From: Sulfurimonadaceae bacterium
Lineage (GTDB): Bacteria; Campylobacterota; Campylobacteria; Campylobacterales; Sulfurimonadaceae
DNA length: 5,203 nt
Assembly: GCA_028685945.1 (NCBI GenBank)
Contig: JAQUCZ010000109.1
Location: forward strand, 1 to 5,203
Direction of reading: 5' to 3'
In this document: positions 1-5,203 of the stretch, piece by piece
Numbering within the stretch: position 1 is the stretch's first letter
Layout: the number at the start of each line of letters is the position of its first letter
Position numbers and translations under genes: made by a program
The notes under the pieces: generated by a model
Seen by the model: the letters and a program-made list of their open reading frames with translations, nothing else
What the model was told of the DNA's origin: nothing
The model's database searches: none

Positions 1-894
1 CGTGATGATATCGTCAAGTTCAAAGGGTGCTACCACGGGCACAGCGACTCTTTGTTGGTACAAGCAGGAAGCGGCGCGGCGACGTTCGGTAACCCAAGCT
101 CTCCGGGAGTTCCTGCAGATTTTACGAAACACACCCTATTGGCGGAATACAACAACATCGAGAGCGTCAAAAAATGTTTTGCCGATTCCAAAGATATAGC
201 ATGTGTTATTATCGAGCCGATCGCGGGAAATATGGGGCTTGTGCCTGCCGATAAAGAGTTTTTGCATGAACTAAGAGCCTTGTGCGATGCAAACGGTGCG
301 CTTTTAATTTTTGATGAAGTTATGAGCGGCTTTCGCGCGAGTATCCACGGTGCCGAGTCGATTACGGGGGTAAAACCCGACCTTGTAACCCTAGGCAAAG
401 TGATCGGCGGCGGGATGCCCGTGGGAGCTTTCGGCGGGCGTGCGGATATTATGGCAAAACTCTCTCCGGAGGGTCCCGTATACCAAGCAGGAACGCTCAG
501 CGGTAACCCCGTAGCGATGGCGGCGGGGTTAGCGGCACTGCGCAAACTCAAAGCAAATGCGCAAGTGATGCAGGTGCTAGAGTCGCGCGCAAAAAGACTT
601 GTCGAGGGGATGCAAAAAGAAGCCTTGGCATGTGGCATACCGATGCAAATCGACGTGCGCGGCAGTATGTTCGGCTTTTTCTTTAACGAAAACCCCGTGA
701 AAAATTTTGCCGACGCGTGCAAAAGCGATGAGCCTCTTTTTGCGAAGTTCCATGCCAAAATGCTTGCCGAAGGGTTCTATTTTGCATGTTCGTTGTACGA
801 GACGGGCTTTATATCTACCGCAACCACCGATGCGATGATCGAAGAGACCATCAAAGCCAGTGCAAAAGTGTTTAAGGAGATTACCAATGGCTGA
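1..894 (+). CDS. hemL: Glutamate-1-semialdehyde 2,1-aminomutase (5' end missing)
   Basis: HemL is a cytosolic PLP enzyme that converts glutamate-1-semialdehyde to 5-aminolevulinate, the last step of the C5 route to heme and other tetrapyrroles. The frame is open from base 1 and gives 297 residues. It starts inside the conserved segment FKGCYHGHSDSLLVQAGSG (residues 7-25 of the fragment). The class-III aminotransferase core follows: FDEVMSGFR at 104-112 holds the aspartate that pairs with the PLP pyridine nitrogen, and TLGKVIGGGMPVGAFGG at 130-146 holds the Schiff-base lysine (K133, bases 397-399). YQAGTLSGNPVAMAAG comes after it. In known HemL proteins that lysine is near residue 265, so about 130 N-terminal residues lie upstream of the window and the full length would be near 430, normal for the family. 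All visible catalytic landmarks are intact. The stop overlaps the start of the next gene by eight bases, which indicates an operon. A TTG at 52 is not the real start, because conserved sequence continues upstream of it. Confidence 0.97.
   Translation, partial: RDDIVKFKGCYHGHSDSLLVQAGSGAATFGNPSSPGVPADFTKHTLLAEYNNIESVKKCFADSKDIACVIIEPIAGNMGLVPADKEFLHELRALCDANGALLIFDEVMSGFRASIHGAESITGVKPDLVTLGKVIGGGMPVGAFGGRADIMAKLSPEGPVYQAGTLSGNPVAMAAGLAALRKLKANAQVMQVLESRAKRLVEGMQKEALACGIPMQIDVRGSMFGFFFNENPVKNFADACKSDEPLFAKFHAKMLAEGFYFACSLYETGFISTATTDAMIEETIKASAKVFKEITNG
874..880 (+). promoter_or_regulatory. Ribosome binding site for the AtpZ-family gene
   Basis: AAGGAGA lies six bases before the ATG at 887, inside the last codons of hemL. 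It decides the start in favour of ATG 887 over the in-frame GTG at 860, which would only add residues read from hemL coding sequence. Confidence 0.8.
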
Positions 895-1228
895 GGAGCA
901 AAAAGAACAACATGCCAACGAAGAGGAAACGCCCAAATATAAAGCCCTTATAGAGGGAGCCGACAGTCTCTCTCTTGGAATTTCGATGGTCGTCGCGGTT
1001 GCGATGGGCGTTGGGATCGGGTATCTGCTTCGCAAATGGACCGACATCGGCTGGCTTTTTTGGGTCGGCGTGTTTATCGGGGTCGCCGCGGCGATACTCA
1101 ACGTTTATAAAGCCTACTCAAAACAATACAAAGAGTTTGAAGAGCTTGCAAAACAACCCAGATACAAGGTAAAACAGCAGATGCAAGAGGATGAGGAGGA
1201 TGAGGATTACGGTGAGAGAAAGTATTAA
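887..1228 (+). CDS. AtpZ/AtpI-family two-TM membrane protein
   Basis: This 113-residue protein has a charged, probably cytoplasmic N-terminus (1-28), a first membrane span at about 29-48 rich in glycine (GVGIGYLLRKW, 41-51), a short loop WTDIG, a second span at about 55-72, and a basic-then-acidic tail ending in EDEEDEDYGERKY. Small size, a helical hairpin and a glycine-rich first helix followed by a charged residue and W fit the AtpZ/AtpI (ATPase gene 1) family. Members usually sit at the head of F-type ATP synthase operons and are linked to assembly of the c-ring or to Mg2+/Ca2+ transport. No ATP synthase genes are in this window; the gene sits between hemL and another membrane protein, so its role here is less certain. 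The start is set by a strong ribosome binding site. It overlaps hemL by 8 bases, and its tail overlaps the next gene. An unrelated small two-TM protein cannot be excluded. Confidence 0.8.
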   Translation: MAEEQKEQHANEEETPKYKALIEGADSLSLGISMVVAVAMGVGIGYLLRKWTDIGWLFWVGVFIGVAAAILNVYKAYSKQYKEFEELAKQPRYKVKQQMQEDEEDEDYGERKY

Positions 1229-1724
1229 AATCCTCTTGGTGCTTGAGGGGTTGATCCTTCTAGCATCGCTTGTTTCGTTTTCTTTTTTTATAAACCTTCA
1301 AATCGCCTTTTTAAGCAGCTTTTTTATTATGATCGGTTCGATGTACGGCTATAAAAAGATGGTGCAAACAAAAATCGATGCGGGGGAATACGAAGAGAAA
1401 CGTGATTTTTTAGACACCGTAGAAGACCCTCACGAACTCTACGACGAAACACCGCTTAACGATGCCCCCGCAGAGGAGCTTGATCTTAAAGCGATCGTCA
1501 AAGAGGAGAAAAAAAAGATAAAAACTTTCAGTATCGAGAGCATGAAACACGGCACGAAAGGGTCTCTTTCTCTTTTTAGAATTGCGGGGTATATCTTTTT
1601 GTTTTTGGGATTTGTTGCTTTAAAAAACAACGATCTTCTTGATCTTGCAATCTACATGCCATCCCTGCTTGGAGGGATAGTTGCGGCATATTTTGTAGGA
1701 AAAAATCTTTTTCTTAGCGAGTAA
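1200..1724 (+). CDS. Hypothetical four-TM membrane protein
   Basis: I do not recognise this protein; it resembles conserved hypothetical membrane proteins of Campylobacterota. Read from ATG 1200 it has 174 residues. Two tight hydrophobic spans (about 10-30 and 32-50) come first. A hydrophilic, strongly acidic then basic middle (about 52-124, with VEDPHELYDE and KEEKKKIK) follows. Two more spans (about 126-142 and 147-167) end in GKNLFLSE. The soluble middle is probably cytoplasmic, given the basic residues flanking the spans. The start is uncertain because three in-frame candidates exist. ATG 1191 has no spaced ribosome site. ATG 1200 has AGAGG nine bases upstream. GTG 1212 has GAGGA five bases upstream. 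All overlap the end of the AtpZ-family gene, so translation is probably coupled. It is the last gene of the operon, and its 3' end overlaps the convergent minus-strand gene by 11 bases. Confidence 0.8.
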   Translation: MRITVRESIKILLVLEGLILLASLVSFSFFINLQIAFLSSFFIMIGSMYGYKKMVQTKIDAGEYEEKRDFLDTVEDPHELYDETPLNDAPAEELDLKAIVKEEKKKIKTFSIESMKHGTKGSLSLFRIAGYIFLFLGFVALKNNDLLDLAIYMPSLLGGIVAAYFVGKNLFLSE

Positions 1725-2403
1725 TCATCGGGATGTTGATCGTGATCCCTTTTTGGACGTCGATATAAAAATTGGTGTTGAGCGAGAAAAGTTTTAGCTC
1801 GTTCATCGCCTTTTCGCTGCTTTTTTCTCCGCTTATCTCTATAGAGAAGATGGGGTATTTTTCGTTTTCGAAAATGATATGCTCCCCGACTCTAAAAAAC
1901 ACTCTCGTTTTGATCGTATCGCTTTGTAAAAAACATGCGTAGCTTTTGTTTAAAATCTTGATGATGTTGTTGGAATTGGTAATAATCTCGGGGATTGCAG
2001 GGTCGAAATCTTTGATGAAATCGATCTTCGTGCTGATGGAATTTGTCGATATACAAAGATCGATAAGGGTATAGATATTGACAAGCTGCCCGTTTGGTTT
2101 GGGGTTTTCAAGCTTAAGAGAGGGCATACGGTAAAGCTTGATTCCGATCTCCTCTTCGTTCTCGTACCCGACGGTGAGACCGAAGAATTTATAGCGACCG
2201 AACTCAAGCTCCAAAAACGTAGTTTTAAAACCAAACGTCACGTTTGCATAGCTCGTAGCAAGCTCAAAAATCTCCGAAGCACCGGTAGAACCCAGCAAAA
2301 ACTGCGCTTCGGTGTTTAGAGAGAGTATCTTGCCGCTTGAACTAAAGAGCAAAAACGGGTTGTAGTCGTACTCGAGCCATTGTTGTTCGAAACTTATCTT
2401 CAC
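1714..2403 (-). CDS. Hypothetical protein: PAS-like domain plus degenerate kinase-like C-terminus
   Basis: This 229-residue soluble protein has no signal peptide or membrane span, and I do not recognise it by name. Residues about 12-92 read like a PAS sensor fold: YNPFLLFSSSGKILSLN, then TEAQFLLG, then alternating strands FLELEFGRYKFFGLTVGY and EIGIKLYR. Residues about 108-228 follow the hydrophobic pattern of a histidine-kinase ATPase domain (a D.D..IPEIITN.NNIIKIL-like stretch at 132-151, strands around 165-190, and ITINIP near the end). The N-box asparagines and glycine-rich DxGxG loop are missing (SGEKSS at 191-196), and no phospho-accepting histidine helix is visible. If the reading is right, it is a pseudokinase-like sensor. 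The start is GTG 2403, six bases after the rpoD stop, in the same frame, with only a weak GAAGA upstream, so translation probably depends on coupling to rpoD. It is very likely on the rpoD transcript. That the gene is real is well supported; the domain reading is inference from pattern alone. Confidence 0.8.
   Translation of the reverse strand: MKISFEQQWLEYDYNPFLLFSSSGKILSLNTEAQFLLGSTGASEIFELATSYANVTFGFKTTFLELEFGRYKFFGLTVGYENEEEIGIKLYRMPSLKLENPKPNGQLVNIYTLIDLCISTNSISTKIDFIKDFDPAIPEIITNSNNIIKILNKSYACFLQSDTIKTRVFFRVGEHIIFENEKYPIFSIEISGEKSSEKAMNELKLFSLNTNFYIDVQKGITINIPMITR
1730..1754 (+). terminator. Possible weak intrinsic terminator of the hemL operon
   Basis: GGGAT (1730-1734) pairs with ATCCC (1745-1749) around a 10-base loop and is followed directly by five T (1750-1754). 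It starts six bases after the stop at 1724, a suitable place for a plus-strand terminator. It lies inside the 3' coding end of the minus-strand gene, where it encodes part of QKGITINIPMI. The stem is only five base pairs, so this is tentative. Confidence 0.35.
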
Positions 2404-2409
2404 GCGCTT

Positions 2410-4275
2410 TTAATCTTCGATGTAATTTTTAAGCTTACGCCCCACTTTAGGGTGTTTAAGCTTTTTAATCGCACTCGATTCGATCTGGCGTACCCTTTCG
2501 CGGGTAACGTTAAGCTCTTTACCGATCTCCTCTAGCGTTCTGTCGCTTTCGTCTTCCATAATGCCGAAACGGAGTTTGATAACCGCTTTTTCTCTTTCGT
2601 TAAGCTGCTCTAAAACCTGCTCGATCTGGACGCGCAAATCGTCTTTCATAATTGCATCGGACGGGGAAAGCGACGCTTTGTCTTCGATAAAGTCTCCAAA
2701 ACGTCCGTCGTCTTCGTTACCGATAGGCGCTTCAAGGCTGATCGGCTCTTTGGTGATTTTAATAACGTTTTTAACCTTCTCGACCGAGAGTCCAACTTCC
2801 TCTGCGATTGTTTCTACATCTGGCTCTTTGCCGTGTTCTTGAAGGTGTTTACGCATGATTTTATTGATACGGTTGATCGTCTCGATCATATGGATCGGGA
2901 TACGGATTGTGCGGGCTTGGTCGGCGATGGCACGGCTGATCGCCTGACGGATCCACCATGTGGCATAAGTGGAAAATTTGTACCCTTTTTGGTACTCGAA
3001 CTTATCAACCGCTTTCATAAGCCCGATATTCCCCTCTTGGATAAGATCCAAAAACGGCAAGCCGCGGTTCGTATAGCGTTTTGCTATCGAAACCACAAGA
3101 CGGAGATTTGATTTTGCCATTCTTGTTTTGGAGATTTCGGAGATGTTTTTCCCGCGTTTGATCTGCTCTAGAATATCGGAAAGTTTTTCCGGTTCCATAT
3201 CGAAACTGTTTTTGGAAGCCTCTTTGGTTTGCACCAGTTTTTTGATCTCCATATAGGTGCTTACCATCGTAGCTTCGGGAACCATCGCTGCGATATCCTC
3301 TTTGGTAAGATCGCATATTTTATTCAGAAGCACTTTGTGGTTTGCTTTGAGCGTTGCGTTAAAAAGAGGAAGTTTGTACTCGAGACGTTTAAGCTCTTTA
3401 TCGTACCCTTCGTCACTTTTGAGCGCATTTTCCATGGCACGCACAAGTTCGTTGATAAGTTTGGAAGTGGGTCCGAGATCCAAAAGTTTCTCTTTAAGGA
3501 TCGATTTTTTAAACGTAACGTTAAGATAGTACGTCACGATATCTTCGTCGATTTCGCCGTCGAGATTTTCGGGTGCTTTTTCGGCAACTTTTACCCACTC
3601 TTTTTTCGCTTTTTCAAGAGCTTTAAAGCTTGTAGTGACCTTTTCGATACGGTTTTTGTCTTTTGCCGAAAGGGTTTTTTCCTCATCGTCCAAATCCTCG
3701 TTCTCGTCGTCGCTGTCGTTATCGTCGTCGCTGTCGTCCTCTTTTTCGTCTTCAAAACTTTTAAAAAGCTCTTTGACTCTTCTTTCGCGATTGATAAGCG
3801 GCTCTTTGTAGTCTAGGATGAAATCGATAAGATAAGGAACCGAACAGATCGCGTCGATGATGATACTTTCGCCGATTTCGATTTTTTTAGAGATTTCGAT
3901 CTCTTCCTCTTTAGAAAGAAGAGGAATCTGCCCCATCTCGCGAAGATACATTCTCACGGGAGAATCGGAGCGCGACCACTCTAAAAGTTCGTGCTCTTTT
4001 AATATGTCGAAGTTTTCGGAATCGCTATTTTCGAGCATCTTTCTTTGTGCATCTTTGCGCGCTTCGGCTTCTTTAAAGTTTAGCTTTTTGGCATGTTCCG
4101 ATGCGGTGTAGATACAAACCTTGTTTTTTTGAATAAGCTTGAAAATCGTCTTGGCATGTGCCGCGGTCGGTTGCTTGTCAAAAAGGTTGATAAGTGCTTC
4201 GTATGTCACACAATCTTTCGATTTGATATCTGCGAAAAAGTTTTCTATGGCTTGGTTGAGTTCTTTTGCAGTCAT
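2410..4275 (-). CDS. rpoD: RNA polymerase primary sigma factor RpoD (sigma-70)
   Basis: RpoD is the housekeeping sigma factor that directs core RNA polymerase to -10/-35 promoters. The protein is 621 residues, close to the 613 of E. coli. Region 1.1 is at about 5-68 (CVTYEALINLF resembles the E. coli GYLTYAEVNDHL segment). Region 1.2 starts at DSPVRMYLREMGQIPLL (104-120). A large non-conserved region spans about 137-380, with a very acidic stretch at 175-199. Region 2 is about 385-460 (NLRLVVSIAKRYTNRGL; then YKFSTYATWWIRQAI, the -10 recognition and melting helix). Region 3 follows, with the sigma finger at DDGRFGDFIEDK (523-533). Region 4 has the -35 binding helix-turn-helix TLEEIGKELNVTRERVRQIE (580-599). 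All key parts are intact. The ATG at 4275 has AAGG ten bases upstream (4286-4289). There is no dnaG or rpsU upstream; the gene has its own promoter in the divergent region shared with the flagellar gene. A PAS-like gene follows six bases after the stop. Confidence 0.98.
   Translation of the reverse strand: MTAKELNQAIENFFADIKSKDCVTYEALINLFDKQPTAAHAKTIFKLIQKNKVCIYTASEHAKKLNFKEAEARKDAQRKMLENSDSENFDILKEHELLEWSRSDSPVRMYLREMGQIPLLSKEEEIEISKKIEIGESIIIDAICSVPYLIDFILDYKEPLINRERRVKELFKSFEDEKEDDSDDDNDSDDENEDLDDEEKTLSAKDKNRIEKVTTSFKALEKAKKEWVKVAEKAPENLDGEIDEDIVTYYLNVTFKKSILKEKLLDLGPTSKLINELVRAMENALKSDEGYDKELKRLEYKLPLFNATLKANHKVLLNKICDLTKEDIAAMVPEATMVSTYMEIKKLVQTKEASKNSFDMEPEKLSDILEQIKRGKNISEISKTRMAKSNLRLVVSIAKRYTNRGLPFLDLIQEGNIGLMKAVDKFEYQKGYKFSTYATWWIRQAISRAIADQARTIRIPIHMIETINRINKIMRKHLQEHGKEPDVETIAEEVGLSVEKVKNVIKITKEPISLEAPIGNEDDGRFGDFIEDKASLSPSDAIMKDDLRVQIEQVLEQLNEREKAVIKLRFGIMEDESDRTLEEIGKELNVTRERVRQIESSAIKKLKHPKVGRKLKNYIED
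3704..3737. repeat. 18-bp-period tandem repeat inside rpoD
   Basis: The 16-base string TCGTCGTCGCTGTCGT occurs at 3704-3719 and again at 3722-3737, a period of 18 bases. On the minus strand it encodes adjacent six-residue units DSDDDN and DSDDEN in the acidic part of the RpoD non-conserved region. This looks like a small in-frame tandem duplication that lengthens the acidic stretch by six residues. Confidence 0.85.
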
Positions 4276-4323
4276 ATTGCAGGTGCCTTGTCGGGGGATA
4301 TTTTAAGGAAAATTAAAGAGTGG

Positions 4324-4370
4324 ATTATACCGAAATTTTCTTAAGTATAACTTTTTTTTAATATTTTTTT
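4324..4370 (-). promoter_or_regulatory. Sigma-70 type promoter of rpoD
   Basis: On the minus strand a perfect TATAAT (-10, bases 4329-4324) is preceded by GG. The -35 position, 17 bases upstream (4352-4347, AGTTAT), matches poorly, as is common in Campylobacterota. Immediately upstream are two A-tracts on the minus strand (eight A at 4352-4359, seven at 4364-4370), about one helical turn apart, resembling an UP element. The predicted transcript start is near 4317, giving a leader of about 40 bases. This would make rpoD transcribed by its own holoenzyme. Confidence 0.65.
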
Positions 4371-4394
4371 GTATAGAAAAAAAGAGTTTGATTT

Positions 4395-4410
4395 TGGAAC
4401 ACCGTTTGCT
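4395..4410 (+). promoter_or_regulatory. Sigma-54 (RpoN) -24/-12 promoter of the flagellar rod gene
   Basis: TGGAACACCGTTTGCT fits the sigma-54 consensus TGGCACGNNNNTTGCW. The GG (4396-4397) and GC (4408-4409) dinucleotides are at the required fixed distance, and the TTTGCT half is close to ideal. The predicted start is near 4421, about 26 bases before the ATG at 4447. In Campylobacter and Helicobacter, rod and hook genes belong to the RpoN class activated by the FlgS/FlgR two-component system, so the promoter type and the gene downstream agree. No obvious FlgR binding site can be named from this sequence. Confidence 0.85.
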
Positions 4411-4436
4411 TTACCAAGTGTAATTGATGCTAGAAA

Positions 4437-4442
4437 AAGGGA
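4437..4442 (+). promoter_or_regulatory. Ribosome binding site of the flagellar rod gene
   Basis: AAGGGA ends four bases before the ATG at 4447. It supports that start, which also places the conserved flagellar rod N-terminus at residue 1. Confidence 0.65.
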
Positions 4443-4446
4443 TTTT

Positions 4447-5203
4447 ATGCAGACAGGATACTACAGCGCGGCAGCGGGGATGGTGGCTCAGTTTAATCGC
4501 CTCGATACGATCGCGAACAATTTGGCAAACGTCAATACGACAGGTTTCAAGGAAGACAACCTTGTCGTGGGAGATTTTATGCGCCTCTATAAAGAAGCCA
4601 GAGACGAGCTCCCCAACCAAAACCATACGTTTGAGGCGGCACAGTTTTATAACCGTGCCATGACCAAGGCACCGCAAATCGTAGATGCCTATACCGATCA
4701 TTCTTTAGGGACGATGCAAAAAACGGAAAATACACTTGATTTTGCACTTGCAAGGGAGAATCTCTTCTTTGTCGTCAAAACGCCGCAGGGGATACGACTC
4801 ACACGCGACGGTTCTTTTACCACCGACGATGAGGGGCGCCTTATTACCAAACAAGGGTACGAGGTTTTACCGAGCGATTATTTTACAAGCAACCAAACGA
4901 TAGCTTTTACAGAGCAAGACAGTATTATTTCCTCCGATAAAAACGGGCAACTCTCGGTCAACGTCCCCAACACTTTCGGTATGGCGCAAAATGCAAAACT
5001 GTTCGTAGCACAACCTCAAAACACGGCAATGCTTAAAAAAGAGGGGGATAATTTATACCGTTACGACGATATGCAATCGCTTGAAAACGTAGAAGAGAGC
5101 GGGGCGGTGCTGCAAGGTTTTATAGAAAAAAGCAACGTCAACGCCGTAAAGATGATGACGCAGATGATAGAAACGAACCGTTTGGTCGGGATGTACCAAA
5201 AAG
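4447..5203 (+). CDS. flgF: Flagellar basal-body rod protein, FlgF/FlgG2 type (3' end missing)
   Basis: This is a rod component of the flagellar basal body, exported by the flagellar type III system and assembled through the periplasm. The frame stays open to the window end (252 residues seen). The N-terminus GYYSAAAGMVAQFNRLDTIA (4-23) runs into the rod/hook signature ANNLANVNTTGFK (23-35). The middle has the FlgE/F/G-type core (LTRDGSFTTDDEGRLITKQGYEVL, 118-141). The C-terminal helix GFIEKSNVNAVKMMTQMIETNR (224-245) is the family's rod-forming segment, so only some 15-25 residues should be missing. The length near 270 and the QGFIEKSNVNAVKMM ending suggest FlgF (called FlgG2 in Campylobacter) over FlgG. 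The usual G-x-GFF before the core is replaced by RENLFFVV (103-110). It has its own sigma-54 promoter and diverges from rpoD. In Campylobacterota flgG commonly follows; that lies beyond the window. Family is certain, FlgF versus FlgG less so. Confidence 0.88.
   Translation, partial: MQTGYYSAAAGMVAQFNRLDTIANNLANVNTTGFKEDNLVVGDFMRLYKEARDELPNQNHTFEAAQFYNRAMTKAPQIVDAYTDHSLGTMQKTENTLDFALARENLFFVVKTPQGIRLTRDGSFTTDDEGRLITKQGYEVLPSDYFTSNQTIAFTEQDSIISSDKNGQLSVNVPNTFGMAQNAKLFVAQPQNTAMLKKEGDNLYRYDDMQSLENVEESGAVLQGFIEKSNVNAVKMMTQMIETNRLVGMYQK

Noticed and set aside
30..758. Long minus-strand open frame opposite hemL
   Set aside because: It is antisense to well-conserved hemL coding sequence and its translation has no recognisable domain; a codon-bias shadow.
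1661..1678. Perfect hairpin ATCCCT/AGGGAT with 6-base loop, considered as terminator of the rpoD operon
   Set aside because: On the minus strand it lies about 35 bases past the stop but is not followed by a T-run; it is inside coding sequence of the four-TM gene. Possible stem-loop, not a supported intrinsic terminator.
1699..1713. GAAAAAATCTTTTTC near-palindrome between the two stops
   Set aside because: An A/T-only stem is too weak for a terminator and it encodes Lys-Asn-Leu-Phe of the four-TM protein.
3229..3816. Plus-strand open frame opposite rpoD (195 codons, Phe/Val-rich)
   Set aside because: It is the antisense of rpoD; the Phe/Val runs come from the complement of Lys/Asp/Glu codons, not from a membrane protein.
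4371..4377. TATAGA on the plus strand as a sigma-70 -10 box for the flagellar gene
   Set aside because: It lies in an AT-rich tract without a supporting -35, while a correctly spaced sigma-54 promoter lies closer to the gene.
4424..4663. Open frame overlapping the start of the flagellar gene in another frame
   Set aside because: It overlaps the conserved rod N-terminus, its translation has no recognisable features, and it is unlikely to be coding.
1..5203. CRISPR arrays, tRNA/rRNA, insertion sequences, attachment sites
   Set aside because: Looked for and not seen: no spaced repeats, no cloverleaf-like or rRNA-like segments, no transposase fragments or inverted-repeat ends.

Overview
The window looks like an ordinary chromosomal segment of a motile member of the Campylobacterota (the former Epsilonproteobacteria). 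A free-living Sulfurimonas/Sulfuricurvum-type organism seems most likely, but that is an inference from protein flavour. The main reasons are: RpoD stands alone instead of in a dnaG-rpoD operon and carries a long acidic non-conserved insert; the rod protein resembles the Campylobacter/Helicobacter FlgF/FlgG2 type; and that flagellar gene has a sigma-54 promoter. There is no sign of mobile DNA, CRISPR, tRNA or rRNA.

Left block, plus strand, 1-1724: the C-terminal 70% of hemL (glutamate-1-semialdehyde aminomutase, tetrapyrrole synthesis), then a two-TM AtpZ/AtpI-family protein, then an unrecognised four-TM protein. Each gene overlaps the next, so this is a tightly coupled operon whose promoter lies outside the window.

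Middle block, minus strand, 4275 down to 1714: rpoD (housekeeping sigma factor, 621 aa) is followed six bases later by a GTG-started gene for a 229-aa protein. That protein has a PAS-like N-terminus, and its C-terminus looks like a decayed histidine-kinase ATPase domain. It is in the same reading frame as rpoD, and its 3' end overlaps the 3' end of the plus-strand operon by 11 bases.

Right block: a 171-bp AT-rich divergent intergenic region (4276-4446) carries a sigma-70 type promoter with A-tracts for rpoD on the minus strand and a well-matched -24/-12 sigma-54 promoter on the plus strand. The latter drives a flagellar rod gene (FlgF/FlgG2 type) that runs off the window end. The housekeeping sigma factor gene therefore sits back-to-back with a gene read by the alternative sigma factor RpoN.

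The most interesting item is the PAS-like/degenerate-kinase protein tied to rpoD. Nothing here proves a new system, but its in-frame adjacency to rpoD makes it a reasonable candidate for a sigma-factor-linked regulator.
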